NCBI GenBank assembly: GCA_002245135.1
Contig: NGBS01000011.1
Location: 62,001-126,000, forward strand
Length of the DNA stretch: 64,000 nt
Direction of reading: 5' to 3'
Source: Proteromonas lacertae
Lineage: Eukaryota; Sar; Bigyra; Opalinata; Proteromonadidae
Positions 25,594-38,533 of the stretch are shown piece after piece. A program made the translations under genes and the position numbers. Position 1 is the stretch's first letter; each line of letters starts with the position of its first letter. The notes under the pieces were generated by a model. It did no database searches and was not told where the DNA came from. It was given only the letters and a program-made list of their open reading frames with translations.

Positions 25594-26329
25594 TGAGATT
25601 ATCTCTTTTACAAGTGTATATTTTATATTGCATAAAAATGATTTAAAATATGAATTATCATTTAACAACTCACACACTTCATCAATATAAATACCACCAC
25701 CACCACTTATAGCACTAGATATAATATAAGTATAACATATACTCTTCACTGAATGAAATAGAAATACAATCACTTTGAAAATATGAGAGAAATTTTACCA
25801 ATTGATTGAGTAGTATTTCAGCACTTGGATTTATACCACATGCGCATAACAATACTATACATAAAAAGGATAATTGAAATACATCTCACTAAATGTTCAA
25901 CAGGACTAAACGCAAACCCATACAAAAATATAAAAAACACATTAAAATCTATTCGTGAATCTATCATAATAGTTATAAGAATTTATACTATTTATTTTGA
26001 AAAATTTGTCAAATAGTAAAGAATTGTTAAATCCAAGCTTATATATAAAATCATGAGCTTTGATGTAAGGATATGCTTGATTTGAACTCCACATAGACAG
26101 GAATTTGTTTTGTAATAGAGATAATTCATGGTAGTTTACTAAAGTAAATATATTCATATATACAACATAAAATATAGGCTATGTTGAGTGAAGTTGAGTT
26201 GATAAGCAGCTGCGGTTTCAGATTATTAAGGAAACTGGTTCTTCTACGGTAATACTTCATAGCTAACTTCTATATTTTATTATAATAAATAAATATTACC
26301 ATTTCATTAATCACTTCTACGTCATTCAT
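25225..26329 (-). CDS. EF-hand-like family member C
   Basis: Same exon plan as A. The start ATG at 26329 gives MNDVEVINEM, an intron (GTAATATTTA to AAATATAG), then KLAMKYYRRRTSFLNNLKPQ and NSTSLNIAYILC. A short intron leads to LNYHELSLLQNKFLSMW, then KAHDFIYKLGF and FDKFFKI. Later come CGINPSAEILLNQLVKFL and, after a GTATATGTTA-to-ATATCTAG intron, AISGGGGIYIDEVC. The C-terminal domain is identical to B's. EF-hand-like helices are clear but the loop ligands are weak. The gene looks whole. Its 5' neighbour D has the same orientation with a gap of about 0.5 kb. Confidence 0.6.
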
Positions 26330-26860
26330 AAGATTATAATAGAAAAAAACTTTAAAATAAATCTCAAACCTATTATATGCGGTTTGAGGTTAAATTAAAA
26401 AAATAGAAGAAAGATATGATTAAGAGATTATTATATTATTAACACCTTACACTATGTAGTGCACCAAATTTAGTCATTTCAGTTTTAAATGTAACAGTAC
26501 AAATATATCTTAACCTTAATAGGACAGCAGTTATTGATGTTTTGCAGTTGATTCGTGAGCTACGATGATAAAATTGTTATAAGTATTTTAAATGATATTT
26601 ACATCGATTATCACATTTATATCCATCTAACTGCTGTATTACTAAAACATCTACGTTTCAGTTCAATAAATATTATGTTTTTATACTAGATTTATTATAA
26701 TTTACCTTATTAATGTGTACATCATCAAATTTTTACATTTATTTATAGATATTACCAAACACACAAATTATATAAAGATCTAACTTAAAATCAATATAAG
26801 TAAAATGAAAATGTAAATAGTAAAAGAAGAAATTAACCTAATATAAATGTCACATATACA

Positions 26861-27925
26861 CTACGATGAATTGCTGGCATGGGATACAATATTTCTATTC
26901 CTCTCTCTTGTATTTTCTTTGTTGAGAGAGATAAATGAACCACTATTTTCTCTATTCTCTTTATAGCTTTTCTTTTTATCTTCTTCTATTGGATACAACC
27001 TACAAATATCACATAAAACGTTAAATATGGAGATAATCTGTCTAGAGTCAGGATTTTGTTCATTTAATAAATTTCTATAATCTGATTCATATGGACATGA
27101 TTTATGAGTAAATAATACTCTATTTAAATGTTCACATTTCGTTTCTACTCGGTTAATACCTAGAACATGTAAATCTAAGTCTTTAAAAATTCTAACTCGA
27201 TTAGTAATTTCTAAGTATAACTCTGTTGAGATTATCTCTTTTACAAGATTCTTTTTAATATCATATAAGAAGGATGTGGAGTATGAGTTACTCTTTAATA
27301 TTTCACATATATTATCTACATATATCCCATTCTGTCCAGTAGTATCTGAAATTGTGAATGTTGCTATCCCATCTGTTTGAAAATAGGAAAGAAACCGTAT
27401 CAATTGATTGTTTGATATTCCAACATTAGGATTAATACCACATGCACACAACAATACTATGAATTAGAAAAAAAAGTTATACATCTTACCAAATGTTCAA
27501 AAGGAGCGAAGACAAACCCATAAATAAATATAAGAAACACATTAAAATCTACTTTTGAATCTAGCATATTAAATACAATAACTTATACCGTATATATTGA
27601 AAAAATTGTCAAAGAACACTGAACTGTTTAAACCAAGTTTGCAAACAAAATCATTAGCGTTAATATATGGGTTCGTTTGATTTGACCACATTCTCAAGTA
27701 TTTGTATTGAAATAACGATACTTCACGGTAGTTCACTATAATAAGTGCATATATATATACAACATAAAATATAGGCTATGTTGAGTGAAGTTGAGTTTAA
27801 AAGTAACTGGGGTTTGACACAATTAAGGAAGTTCCTCCTTCTACAGTAATATTTCAAGGCAGATTTCTATAAATAGTGATAATAATATGCAATACCATCT
27901 TATCGATTTTTTCTGCATCATCCAT
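26861..27925 (-). CDS. EF-hand-like family member D
   Basis: This is the most diverged copy. The start ATG at 27925 gives MDDAEKIDKM, an intron (GTATTGCATA to ATTTATAG), then KSALKYYCRRRNFLNCVKPQ and NSTSLNIAYILC. An intron (GTATATATAT to ATTATAG, near 27734-27758) leads to NYREVSLFQYKYLRMW, then NANDFVCKLGL. The last exon reads CGINPNVGISNNQLIRFL and, with no intron where A-C have one, TISDTTGQNGIYVDNICEIL, then the shared FTHKSCPYESDYRN domain and a Ser/Arg-rich tail. So the family differs by presence or absence of a 28-nt intron. Function unknown. Confidence 0.6.
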
Positions 27926-28079
27926 AGGTTCTTAATAAAGAAATATATTTATTCAAACCAAATTGTTTTTTCTATTACTTAACGAAAGAACAGCATGAAA
28001 AAATGCAAGAATAATTGATAAACAAGCTGGGCACAAGAACAATTTACAAGCCCTTTATATTTTATAAGATAAACAGCTG

Positions 28080-29910
28080 TTACAAATCAATTCTTAGTTT
28101 AAGTATATTTTTAACCTCTTCCTTATTTAGACCGCAACTATCATCGATCAATGACACATCATTAGTGGTTCTTACACACAAAACATGAGCTATACTGTTC
28201 AATTTGTTAAAAGTGCTTCTGATTGTACCTTCATCTATTATCATGTTATTTAATCCATTTAATAACACACGAACTTGATTCTCAAAACATAAAGCACCAA
28301 ATTCCGTAAATTGCTTAAGAATAACTATCTTGTATATCTTTTCACATGTATATTCAGCTACCAGTTGTATCATCATAACATGCACATTTGGATTCAATAT
28401 TTTACTGGCTCTATGGAATTATATAAAAATCTAATAATTACATATATATTTATACTTTTTAAACAATTCTAACCTGTTCAAATCTTGTATTAAAGGAGAA
28501 GCAAAGTCTTCTTTGGCAATTTTCAAATCATAGTCTTCTTCATCAATCTTATAATTATAATTGACCAATTTATTCTTTATAACCTTCTTAACTATTCTAT
28601 AAACATTATATGCTTCTAATAATCTCTTTTTAACACATTCAGTAAGTGAAATCTATAGAATAATAATAACAAAAATAAAAATGAAAAGAAATACATTCAC
28701 TTTATTACTTATATTCTTTACTCTTTCAACTAATTCTTCCACTCTGTTGATTTCATTTTCATTTTCACATTTCATCTTCATTATTTCATTCAAATATTCA
28801 GCAAATGAATTCATATTCTCATTACAATAATCAGCACTATTACAAATCCTTATTAAATCTTCATTTATCTCTAATTTATTATCTGTTAAATCAATAAATG
28901 CATTTGTTAAGATTTCATCTGTGTCTTTACTACTTCCATAATTTAAAGGGCATAACATTGAATCTAGATAGTAAAAAATATCCGTTTCAATTTCAAAAAT
29001 TAAAAATTCAGTTATTTCATAAGAAAGTGATTTGATATTTAAATTTCTAACCGTTTCAAAATCTATTTATACAAAAATACATGAATGTATATATTTGTAC
29101 TTGTTTGTATTATAAAGAACAATTCTTCAGAAGTTGAATAAATTGGAACTTCATTTTCTCCAATTATATTTGACTGTAAATATTGCGACTTCAATATAGA
29201 TAATGAAATAAAATATTTCATATTGAAAGTAATTATTTCTATTATTTGATTATATTCTTTAATTACAGTATGATCAGCTTCAAGTCTATATAATAATAAA
29301 ACAAATATTACATTTCATTAAATAAATCATAACATTGTTGATAATTACCAAGTATAGTGATATGATCAGATAACTGAACATCACAGATATTAAGATCAGA
29401 TTTTACTTCATCTAATTTACTATTTAAATAATAATAATAATAATATATATATATATTTATACGGTTTAACCCTTAGTGTTGAAACAATATCATTTTTACT
29501 ATTTTTATTCTGTTTATATAAACTTTCTAAATAATTCTTTATTTTATCATTCCAAGATGAATAATCAGTCATTGACCAATACAAATTAATCAAATCGCTT
29601 GTAAAAATAGAAAAATTGTTAAATAATTCAATGAAAATGTTTTGTGTGATTATTTCACCTAATTTCCAGCTTTGAATTCTTTCATAAAATATTAAAACTC
29701 TTTGAAACATTTCATTAATGGATTTTAAATACATTGAATGCTCTTCCTCGTTGTTATTATTGTCAAGCCTATTCGAGCCTTGACTGATTTTTGAAACTGT
29801 TTCTCTGTATGTAGTGAAGGTTTTGATTGTGATTAGATGCTCTGTGTTTAATATATTGTATATACTTTCATTGGTAACTTTGATCATGGATTGTTCGAGA
29901 TTTAATCCAC
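28080..29910 (-). CDS. COG4: COG4-like subunit of the conserved oligomeric Golgi complex
   Basis: The last exon reads LKQFTEFGALCFENQVRVLL ... and ends LNKEEVKNILKLRIDL. This matches the known COG4 C-terminus pattern (stfNrlGgLqFdkelRsL ... LtpaEVrqVLaLRiDF). It joins to KEDFASPLIQDLN through an intron near 28414-28473. An upstream exon (28697-28960) reads LCPLNYGSSKDTDEIL and is helical. The exon at 29420-29887 (MIKVTNESIYNILNTEHLITI) continues in the same orientation and may be the N-terminal part. COG4 belongs to lobe A of the COG tethering complex and acts in retrograde traffic within the Golgi. The C-terminus is a good match. The N-terminal exons are diverged and the start is not fixed. 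Confidence 0.6.
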
Positions 29911-30082
29911 GAATTATTACTAATTAATAAATAAATATAACTAATACCCCATAAATCTGATATTGCTATATCAATTTCATCATTTCCTAAATCATTAATA
30001 TATACTGGTAGTTGTGTAGTTACAGTCTCTTGTAGTCTTTCTGTACAAAACGAAAAAATCTATAATTCTATATATAAAAGGA

Positions 30083-30397
30083 TTATACTGACTGTTCATT
30101 TTCTAATTCAATATCTTCTTCTTCTGATAAATTTGTTGTTATAGGTTTGCCTTTTCTTTGAGGACAATCCTCTAAATGATTCTTTAAACCCATTCTTGAA
30201 AAACACAAATTACAAAATTCACAATGCAAAGAATATTTCTTTACTCTTTGCTTGTTAGCAATCATCTGTTTCATCTTTAAATACGAATCAAAGCATTTTG
30301 AATGTTGTTCTTCTGCTAAATGTACATAAAAGCTCTGTAGTAAATTATTAAATCCATCATCATTGTTTTTATCATCTTCTTCAGCAGATACAGACAT
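30083..30397 (-). CDS. Small protein with a C2H2/CCHC-type zinc-finger-like motif
   Basis: 104 residues from MSVSAEEDDKNN. A metal-binding-like motif HCEFCNLCFSRMGLKNHLED, followed closely by CPQRKG, sits at about residues 58-82, with an acidic tail. The stop follows the codon next to a GTATAATCC sequence that looks like the local donor consensus. Splicing there to an ATTATAG acceptor keeps phase into IFSFCTERLQETVTTQL and DLGNDEIDIAISDLW, just upstream of the COG4-like exons. So it may be the first exon of that gene or of an intermediate gene, rather than a stand-alone protein. I cannot decide from sequence alone. Confidence 0.45.
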   Translation of the reverse strand: MSVSAEEDDKNNDDGFNNLLQSFYVHLAEEQHSKCFDSYLKMKQMIANKQRVKKYSLHCEFCNLCFSRMGLKNHLEDCPQRKGKPITTNLSEEEDIELENEQSV

Positions 30398-30513
30398 TTT
30401 TAAAAATCATAAAACGATCAAATATTCATTTATTGTTCCAATTTTTAAAAAAGGATGATAGAATAAAGAAAACAAATGATAAAAATTAAATAGAATATTA
30501 GAAATATTTAAAA

Positions 30514-32539
30514 CTAATGTTTAGATGTTTTGTATTTCTTCATTAGTTCTTCATAATCTGGATATTTGTTGTTTCTGTAAGAAGGAATATCTGAATCAAT
30601 TGTTATACCATCAGAAGAATGATCTGATAATGAACTATCTATAGGACTATTTGTTGAGTAATAGTTTAAAGAAGGATCGGGTGAATATAAATCCTGTTGT
30701 TTCTGTTTATGTTGTTGCTTATGCTGGTGATTCTGTTGTTTGTTTGATTGATACTGGTAAATCTTAGCAGGAGATGGTTTTGGAGGCATAACAGGAGGTT
30801 TATCATATAACATCATTAATGGAGAAGATGTAGTAGTGGTTGTGGTTGTAGTTGTGTTGGTAGATAAATCAACAGTAGATGTTGATAAATCAATGTTGTT
30901 ATTCATCTGCCTTTGTTGTTGATTATTATTGCTATTATATCTACCTAAAGGTTGATATGGATGTAATAAAGGTGTTGATGAATTAGATGAAGTGATATTT
31001 ACTGTTGTTGACTGAGGAAGTGTATTATTATTTACAGGAATAGCAGCTGGAGATGGTATAGTAGTGGTAGTAGTAATTATTTGTTGTTTTAATTGATTTT
31101 TGTACTTTGTAACTTTTGATTTTAATACTTCAATTTTACTTTCATATTCATATTTCATTCTTTCTATTTTGGCATTATAAGACGCTTCAATTCCACTTAC
31201 TGCTTCTGGCTGTGATTGATGTTTTTGAATAATCTCTAACCTTTGAGTTATAGCTTTTGTTTTTTCATTTAACAATTTAATTTCGTTTGTTAATTGTGAA
31301 TTTTCTGTTGAAATCTGTTCAAAATCTGAATTTAGTTTATCAAACTGTTGTTTTGATAAATTCAATTCATCTGTAAGATTATATATATCTTGTTCTTTAT
31401 TATGTAATTCTATTTGAAGTTGTTCAATTTCTGCTGATTTGTCATGTTCAAAATTGAATTGAGTTTGATATCTTTTCAAATCTTCAGCCATCTTTTCATT
31501 ATCATTTATCAACTCTAAATTATTACTTTTTAAATCTTCAATCTGTTTCGTATATCTTTTATTCTGCTCACACTTCTTCTTTATGAATTCATCTTTCTTT
31601 ATTAATGTTGAATTTAATTCTAAACACTTTTGATCAATATCATCTAAGTTTCTTTTCAAATAATCTATTTCTTTTTCTTTCTCAGTTATAAGTTTTTGAT
31701 GTAATAAATTTGATTGCCTTAACTGCTTTTTCAATTGATCTACTTCATCTTTTAATAAAGTATTCTTCTCTGATAAATGAGCACTTTCGTACTGATTGTC
31801 GTTGAGATTTGAATGAATTTGTTCCATTATTCCTTCATGTGACTTTTGTTGGATTTCTAATTCCTGTTGAAGTTTTTTGTTCAAATCTGCTAGTTCATTG
31901 AGTTTTTTCTTAAGTGATTCATTCTCTTTTTTAATTTCTTTGTTTTGTTGTTTGTCTTTTTTGGTCATTTCCATATGTTCATCAAATGCATTCTATTACA
32001 TAGATTTAAAGACATTATACTTGTAGTTTTTCCATATCACTCTTGAATTGGTTATATCCCTCTTTGAATCCTTCTTCATATCTATTTACAGCATTTGATT
32101 TCAACTCTGTGGAGATATCCTAATAAAATATATATCCAATTAACTATACATCTTTTTCTTTTTCTAAATCCTTTACTCTTTTGGTTAGCATATTGATTTG
32201 ATTTATAAACATATCATTAGCTAAAATTCAATAAATAAATAACAAAGCAATACATGAATCAGAAACTAAGGGAGTTTGGTTATAGTATTCATCTATTTAT
32301 TATATAATAAATATCAAATATACTTCTTGAAGGAGTACAAGGTCTCATTGGTCTTCTACTATAATCAGGCGTTTGAGATCTACCTCTAGGTAGCACCTTT
32401 CGCATTTCATGCATTTGTGCATAACTCATCTGTCTATTATCAGCTTGAAATTCAAAAACAAACTATAAAAATAGACGTTATGTTTTAAATTCAAATTTCA
32501 AAAATTCAAATCTATTATGAAAAATACACTTCTATTCAT
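30514..32539 (-). CDS. Long coiled-coil protein with low-complexity C-terminus
   Basis: A likely start at 32539 (MNRS) is spliced by a GTATTTTTCA-to-TTTTATAG intron to FVFEFQADNRQMSYAQM and an Arg/Pro/Ser-rich segment (SRRPMRPCTPSRS). Short exons follow (LTKRVKDLEKEK, KSNAVNRYEEGFKEGYNQF), then the main exon 30514-31974. That exon is a continuous heptad-rich coiled coil of about 300 residues (LKKKLNELADLNKKLQQELE ...), followed by a Thr/Ser/Gln/His/Pro-rich disordered tail containing PPVMPPKPSPAK. The plan is short head, long coiled coil, disordered Pro-rich tail, which fits a cytoskeletal, golgin or adaptor protein. No specific family is recognised. Confidence 0.65.
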
Positions 32540-32579
32540 CAATAAACAAAAATTTAACAACTACAACGTTTAATTATCT

Positions 32580-33527
32580 TTATTCAGTAGCTAATCGATA
32601 TAATTCTTCACATTTATTAACGATATTCATATAAATCTCTTCAACTCCATCATCCTTTATTTCTACAAGAATATTTTCATTTATTTCTTTGTGTTCATCA
32701 ATCATTAATGCTTTAATCGATTCTAAAGCAGGATTAAAAGTAGGTTGATCTAATGGAGGATATAACACGCAACAATAGTCTGTCACACCATTAACAATAT
32801 CAGCACACACTTTTACTAAGGAAGTACAATTTTCATATATATTATTCTTATTTATTACTTTCACTATTTCTTTAACATATTTTTTTATATCTGTTATTAA
32901 CATTAAAGATTGTTTAATTATTTCGATTTCTAGTTCTTCTATTTCAATTTCTTCATCTGGTTCTTTTATTAGATCATTAAATTCGTAATAACTATCATCT
33001 ATTAATTTCAATTGATTCTTAATGGCTGTTACTAAACCATCTTTTATATTTTGAGGTAAATTCTTCAATTTTTCACAATATTCTTTACATACACCGAATG
33101 ATTGAGTGGTTAGATCTTTTGAATCACTTTTGATACTTTCAATATAATCTAATATCATTTTTTGTATACTTGATAATATCAATAATGCAGAATCTATAAT
33201 TACCGATTTGAAACAGGCACAATATGACATTTCTATAAGAACTCTTACTGATGATACAAGTTTTTGTAATACTTTCATTATCTCTTCACATAAACTCTTC
33301 AATCCAGCTAGATCTGCATCAGGTGAATAAATTAGATATAATTTTGTTAGTTCATTCACTATTACAACACCTTGATTTATATATAACCTTCTTAATTCCA
33401 CATAATCGTTATCATTGTAAACTTCTTTACTCATTCCCACATTTTCATATATAGCACCACATAGTTTATCGATAGTTCCATTGAAACCTTCTAAATAGTT
33501 TATCAATGCGAGTTTATTGTCATTCAT
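32580..33527 (-). CDS. CCNDBP1/GCIP-like helical protein
   Basis: A single exon of 315 residues starting MNDNKLALINYLEGFNG, all helical. The central region has paired helices (SVRVLIEMSYCACFKSVIID). The late segment VVNGVTDYCCVLYPPLDQPTF-type sequence (here IVNGVTDYCCVLYPPLDQ) resembles the C-terminal half of Grap2/cyclin-D-interacting proteins, which have a conserved 'LYPP.D' turn. The protein is about the usual length for that family (about 330-360). Human CCNDBP1 binds cyclin D and bHLH proteins. Conservation of that role is not shown here. It starts 80 bp from the 3' end of ASNSD1, same strand. The family call is moderate; it could be another alpha-helical bundle protein. Confidence 0.45.
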   Translation of the reverse strand: MNDNKLALINYLEGFNGTIDKLCGAIYENVGMSKEVYNDNDYVELRRLYINQGVVIVNELTKLYLIYSPDADLAGLKSLCEEIMKVLQKLVSSVRVLIEMSYCACFKSVIIDSALLILSSIQKMILDYIESIKSDSKDLTTQSFGVCKEYCEKLKNLPQNIKDGLVTAIKNQLKLIDDSYYEFNDLIKEPDEEIEIEELEIEIIKQSLMLITDIKKYVKEIVKVINKNNIYENCTSLVKVCADIVNGVTDYCCVLYPPLDQPTFNPALESIKALMIDEHKEINENILVEIKDDGVEEIYMNIVNKCEELYRLATE

Positions 33528-33606
33528 TTTTTGTCCAAATTTTTAGTAAAATTTTACCCGTTTTATTATCAAACCAAAATCAAACATATTTAGTTAAAAA
33601 ACACAA

Positions 33607-35701
33607 TTATTCATCATCCTCTTCATCCATTTCTATTTTTACATCCCCACTTATATTCCTACAACTCTTACCAAATTCATTAAAAGACGTTTCTTTAGCA
33701 ATTCTACTTCCAAATTGAATTGCTCTTTTTTCAAGGTTAAAAATACCATCCAAACCTAGCATTACTCCAATTTTTCTTAATATCATTTTATCTCCATAAC
33801 CTTTAGGCAAATTCATATCAACAATTTCTTCAACTTGTGCAGATTTTGAAAAATGAATGACATTCTCATCTAAATAAGGAAATCGAATTTCAACTCCATT
33901 ATCACTCATGCATCTATCATCTCTTCCCAAATTCCTCTTCCATAATCGATTTATATCTAATTCAACTTCACTTTTCATTACTTCTTTTCCTTCTTTTTCA
34001 TATTTCATTCTATGTCTTAAATACCCATAAAACAATTCATCTGCTCCTAATCCATCAATTAATACTTTTGCTTCACTTTTATACTCAATTCTGTTCTTTT
34101 CATTATTCTTTCTTTTTTCTTCCTCTTCTTTTTCTTCAGCTTCTTTATAAGCAACTTCATTTCCGACTTTGTGATATTTACAGTAATTTTTAGCTAAACT
34201 TTCAACTGAAATTATATTATTAGCTTCTTCAAGACTACACACATTTAAGTACATTTTGGATATATCTTTTCCTTGTAATAATAATTCAGCTTTCTTATGT
34301 AAACCAATACAACATTTCTTACACGATTTTATTGAACAATTTATATTACCTACTCTTTTACATTTTGGTTGAGTACAAAGAATATTCTTTTCGACTCTTT
34401 TATTTCTCTTTTCTATTTCTTCAATTGAAAATAAAGGAATTGGTAACAAATGTAATAAAACTGTTGAAAATGATGAAATATTCTCTTCTTCTTTTTCTAT
34501 TTCTTCAGTTTCTTTCACATTTAAATCTGTTAAAGATAAAAATCCATTTCTACTACTGCTGTAATGTAATGCACTTCCTATTGTAAAATCCATATTACTA
34601 TTCTGAGGCTATTTATATATATAAATAAAATAAATATCATATTAATATTATATACAAAACATAATTCTAGTATATGATTCTTATTCATAATTACATCTTT
34701 TTCATATGATTTATTAATATACAGCAACCTAAATTCTCTTTTTGGAAATAACATTTTCAATTTATTAAAACTATTAATTGCTGTTAATCTATCAGGACTT
34801 CGGTGATCTTTATCAAAACATATATTTAATAAATCAATTGGTTCATTTATGGGAAGTATATAGTGAATTAAAACTGTTAGAATTGTACAATCAATTCCTC
34901 CAGAAAATAAAACAGCAACTCGACTAGGCTTGAATTTATTATTAATTGGCTTATTATATGGTATATTATTTACTCTATTAAACACAGATTTGTATAATAA
35001 TTCTAATAAAATGATTGGATATGGCTTATCTAATGAAATTAAAGGATTTATAGTTGGATTTACATTCCATTGAATATATTCAATCTTACTTTCATTTAAA
35101 TTCAATTTATAAATACAATTTGGATTTAATTCTTCCCATTCTCCTAGTTTTCTATCAGCTACACTACTTATTATTATTGAATTTGATTTGATTTGAGAGA
35201 GAGGAGGTGAAATTAATAAACTTCTTCTTCCTATTCTATCTCTTCCAAAATAAATACAATTATCTGATTTCTATTGACATAATACATAAAATTATATACC
35301 TTATAATATGTAAATGCAAATTCGCCTTGTAATAGTGAGAATGTTTCAATGATATTTGAGGAGGTTTGAAGTGTATTTGACAATATTTGTGTATCATTAC
35401 TAGAATTATCAATCTATCATATTATATAAACATATCTAATCAATAATACTTCTAGCCCATCATAAATTTCACCGTTCCATAACAATACATTTCCATTACT
35501 ATCTTTTAATGGCTGTGTAACAACCTCAATCCCTCTCAAATGCAATATTGCACCAACCATTATTATTATATCATTCACTTCTTCTATATTACAAGTATCT
35601 GGCCCTCTATTCTTTATTAAATCCACTATATGTTTAAAAATCTCACTCTTATTTTTAAAACCATAAGCAAATTCTCCCAAAAATGTCAATATACCACACA
35701 T
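33607..35701 (-). CDS. ASNSD1: Asparagine synthetase domain-containing protein 1
   Basis: The start at 35701 gives MCGILTFLG, so Cys2 is the glutaminase-type nucleophile. It is followed by NRGPDTCN, LHLRG, QPLKD and LLWNGEIYDGLE. Introns of about 29-37 nt (GTATTATTGA to ATGATAG; GTATATAATT to GTCAATAG) join to FGRDRIGRRSL, then the ATP-pyrophosphatase loop VLFSGGIDCTILT, and FDKDHRSPDRLTA. Another short intron precedes MDFTIGSALHYSSSRNGF and LIDGLGADELFYGYLRHR. A Cys-rich insert (CTQPKCKRVGNINC ... CKKCC, around 34310-34370) sits in the synthetase domain. ASNSD1 proteins are asparagine-synthetase-like, of uncertain activity. The gene appears complete and is tightly packed with its neighbours. 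Confidence 0.88.
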
Positions 35702-35819
35702 TTTGAAAAATGAAAAAATAAACTCGATTATTGATTTGATATTTTTATGTCCCTTCATAATAAATTTAAAAATTGATATGCTATATATTTACATATATAT
35801 ATATATGCTATTTCTTGTT

Positions 35820-38397
35820 TTATATCTCTTCATTTATTTCAATATGTATTATTTTGGGTGATGAAGCAACACCACTATTTGCAAATCTATCTTCCTCTTC
35901 GTCATTATAAGTAACAGGAGAATTCATATCATCAACATCAAACGGTAATGGAATATCTTTAGTAGCTCTGAATAAACCACAGTTATTAAGTTGTTCATTC
36001 TCTAAACGAAATACATTCCAAATTACTCTTCGAACAATCTCCATCACAGCTAAAGAAGTTTCTAGTAATATTTTATTCATTTTAATCTATTCAAATAATA
36101 ATAAAATAACATTTAACAAATATAATACATCAAATATTCTCTCAAGCCAAGTTAATCTCAACAAAATATCAATAACACATGCTATAATATACACATATGG
36201 TTTAAACATTCTATTGGATGGAACAATTTTCAATTTATTTCCATTGTATTCAAATAATCCCCAATCTTCGTGTAGATCCCAATATATAGCATAAGATGTT
36301 GATATTATAGCAGATATAGCCCAAGGTATTTTATGATGAGTAATGGCAATTTCTGCAGTTATAAATAGCAATGTATATTTTATAGCATTTCGAATATGAA
36401 CAAAAATACTATTTTATTAGGATTATATATATATATATACTGTGAGTCATGATAACGTCTTAAGCATTGTAATAATCTTGATAAATATGGTAATGCCATA
36501 GTAAAGTATATTATTACACCGAAATAAGTTGAGCATTCTCCTGTGTCATTTGCATGAGTAAATAACTCTATAAATATTAAAATAACAATATAAGAACAAC
36601 AATACTGGAAGGAATGATACATAACAAATAAGCAATATCAGTAAAGAATCGACGGTTACTTGTAAACTAATAATAATAACAATAATATATATTATATTAT
36701 ACTTGATCACCTAAGAAGAAATCTTGATAATGAACATCCACAAATGGAGCTCTTACAATATTCCATATAGTTTTAAACAGGTATTTTCTTGTTTTACCAA
36801 GCTAAAATATGATAATAAAACAAAATAATATATAAATACAAATGTTTTATATGGAAAAACCAACATTATAATGAAAATAATTAACAGAATAATTGGATTC
36901 CAATAGGATGGAATAGGATAATGTTCAATCAACTAATTCACATAATAAATAACAAAAAAAAATATTAATATACAGGAACAGACCATTGCTCAGTATAATC
37001 CATCTCAATTAAAATTGACAATGTAAAAACAGTAAGAAAAATAACAGAAAAACCAGCAGCATATAATAAACAAGTCAAATAATTCAAAGCAGAATCAACA
37101 TTTGCATCAAATATAAAAGTCACATTAATGCCTTTTTTATGACAAACATATAAATCCACACCCCATCCCCTATATTTTAAATTAATAATTATATATATAC
37201 CACATGAATAATATTCCTAATAGAATACACCGATAAATTGGAAAAGTATTTTCAAAATATCTCATATCATCCCATTTTGGATGCTAATAAATAATAAATA
37301 AATAATAACCAAATATACACTTAATCCAACACTTAATAGAATAAGCATCAATGGAATTAAAAATCCAGATTAAAACAACTATAATTAAAGATTGATAATT
37401 AAAAAATGAATTTCAAAATAAAAAGATATATAAACACCAATTCCAAAAGCATCTCCATATGATATTTTCACTGGAATTTGCCTTAATTTCTTCAGATTAC
37501 TTCTATCACCCTTATAAAACGCTTTTGCCCACAAATTCTCAGTTTTATTTATTATACTTTCCAATACTGGTCTTCTACAAAACCATAGATTATGAATCAA
37601 TGAAATAACTGTACATCTAGATCTGAAACGGATTAATTTGTCATGTTTTTTCAACACTTTACTAAAGCCCATTTCATTTAAAACTGCAAAGTTTTGTAAG
37701 TATCTCAAACCTCTATATAGTTCTTTAAATGCATCTTGTAATTTTCGTGTTGATTTATGTTTTTGATAAAATGTCATATTTGTTGTTAAGAATATATCTA
37801 CTTGCCTGGAAAGTTGATTTAAATTATTTTCATATTCTTTTATTTTGCTAACATACCATACATTTACTTTATTTATTTCGTTGGTGATTTTGTCAAAGAA
37901 TTCTTTTTCTATAGGCTTTATATCATCTTCTAATCCTTCTGGTGGATGAAGTGTGAATTTTATTTCACCTTTTTCATTTTCATAGGAGAGATTCACTGCT
38001 GATGTGCTATAAAACTTAATATAAACTTCAAATTTCTCGTAACCATGATCTGCTCCAGTAAATAAGATATTATCTAAACAATTAATTTATGTAATATAAT
38101 ACTTGTTGTATCTGGTAATGCTAGTGTAGAAAATTTTACTTGTCTCAATGCAGTCGATAATAATTCAGATCCTTTATAAACATAACCTGAGTAGGGAGCT
38201 CGATTTTGAAATATTCTCTCTACAACAACTATATATATCATAATATACTGTCTGGTGGTAATGATTTCACTTTTCTTTTAAGAAACTTCTTAAGTAGTTT
38301 ATAATCAATAAACTAAACGCAAGAAGGCTCATGATAATACTTTATATCTCCATTCCGGTACAAGATGCGTAGCCAAGTGTCTTCCAAATTTTACCAT
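35820..38397 (-). CDS. XPR1: XPR1/SYG1-type SPX-EXS phosphate exporter
   Basis: The start at 38397 gives [20 protein letters not shown] 28-nt intron (GTATTATCAT to GCGTTTAG) joins it to [13 protein letters not shown], the classic SPX opening. The exon at 37385-38000 holds the end of SPX, with the inositol-pyrophosphate-binding cluster KVLKKHDK, followed by the start of the membrane domain. Many small exons then encode hydrophobic segments. The last exons give the EXS signature [20 protein letters not shown], then DIPLPF and an acidic tail. Known family members export inorganic phosphate at the plasma membrane, gated by inositol pyrophosphates. At least eight short introns are needed. The gene looks complete. 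Confidence 0.9.
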
Positions 38398-38533
38398 TTT
38401 TAGTTAGTGAAAGATACTGTTATTTTGAATAAAAAAGCGATTTTGTTATAATTTCGAAACGACTCTATTTCTAAAAATATGCAAAACAACATATTAACAA
38501 TAATAATCAAACATATATATATAATTAATTATC

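Noticed and set aside
28979-28989. TATCCGTTTCA also occurs inside the COG4-like gene.
   Set aside because: A single copy within a gene, without a start nearby, is compatible with chance. It weakens but does not remove the promoter interpretation at 60.3-60.5 kb.
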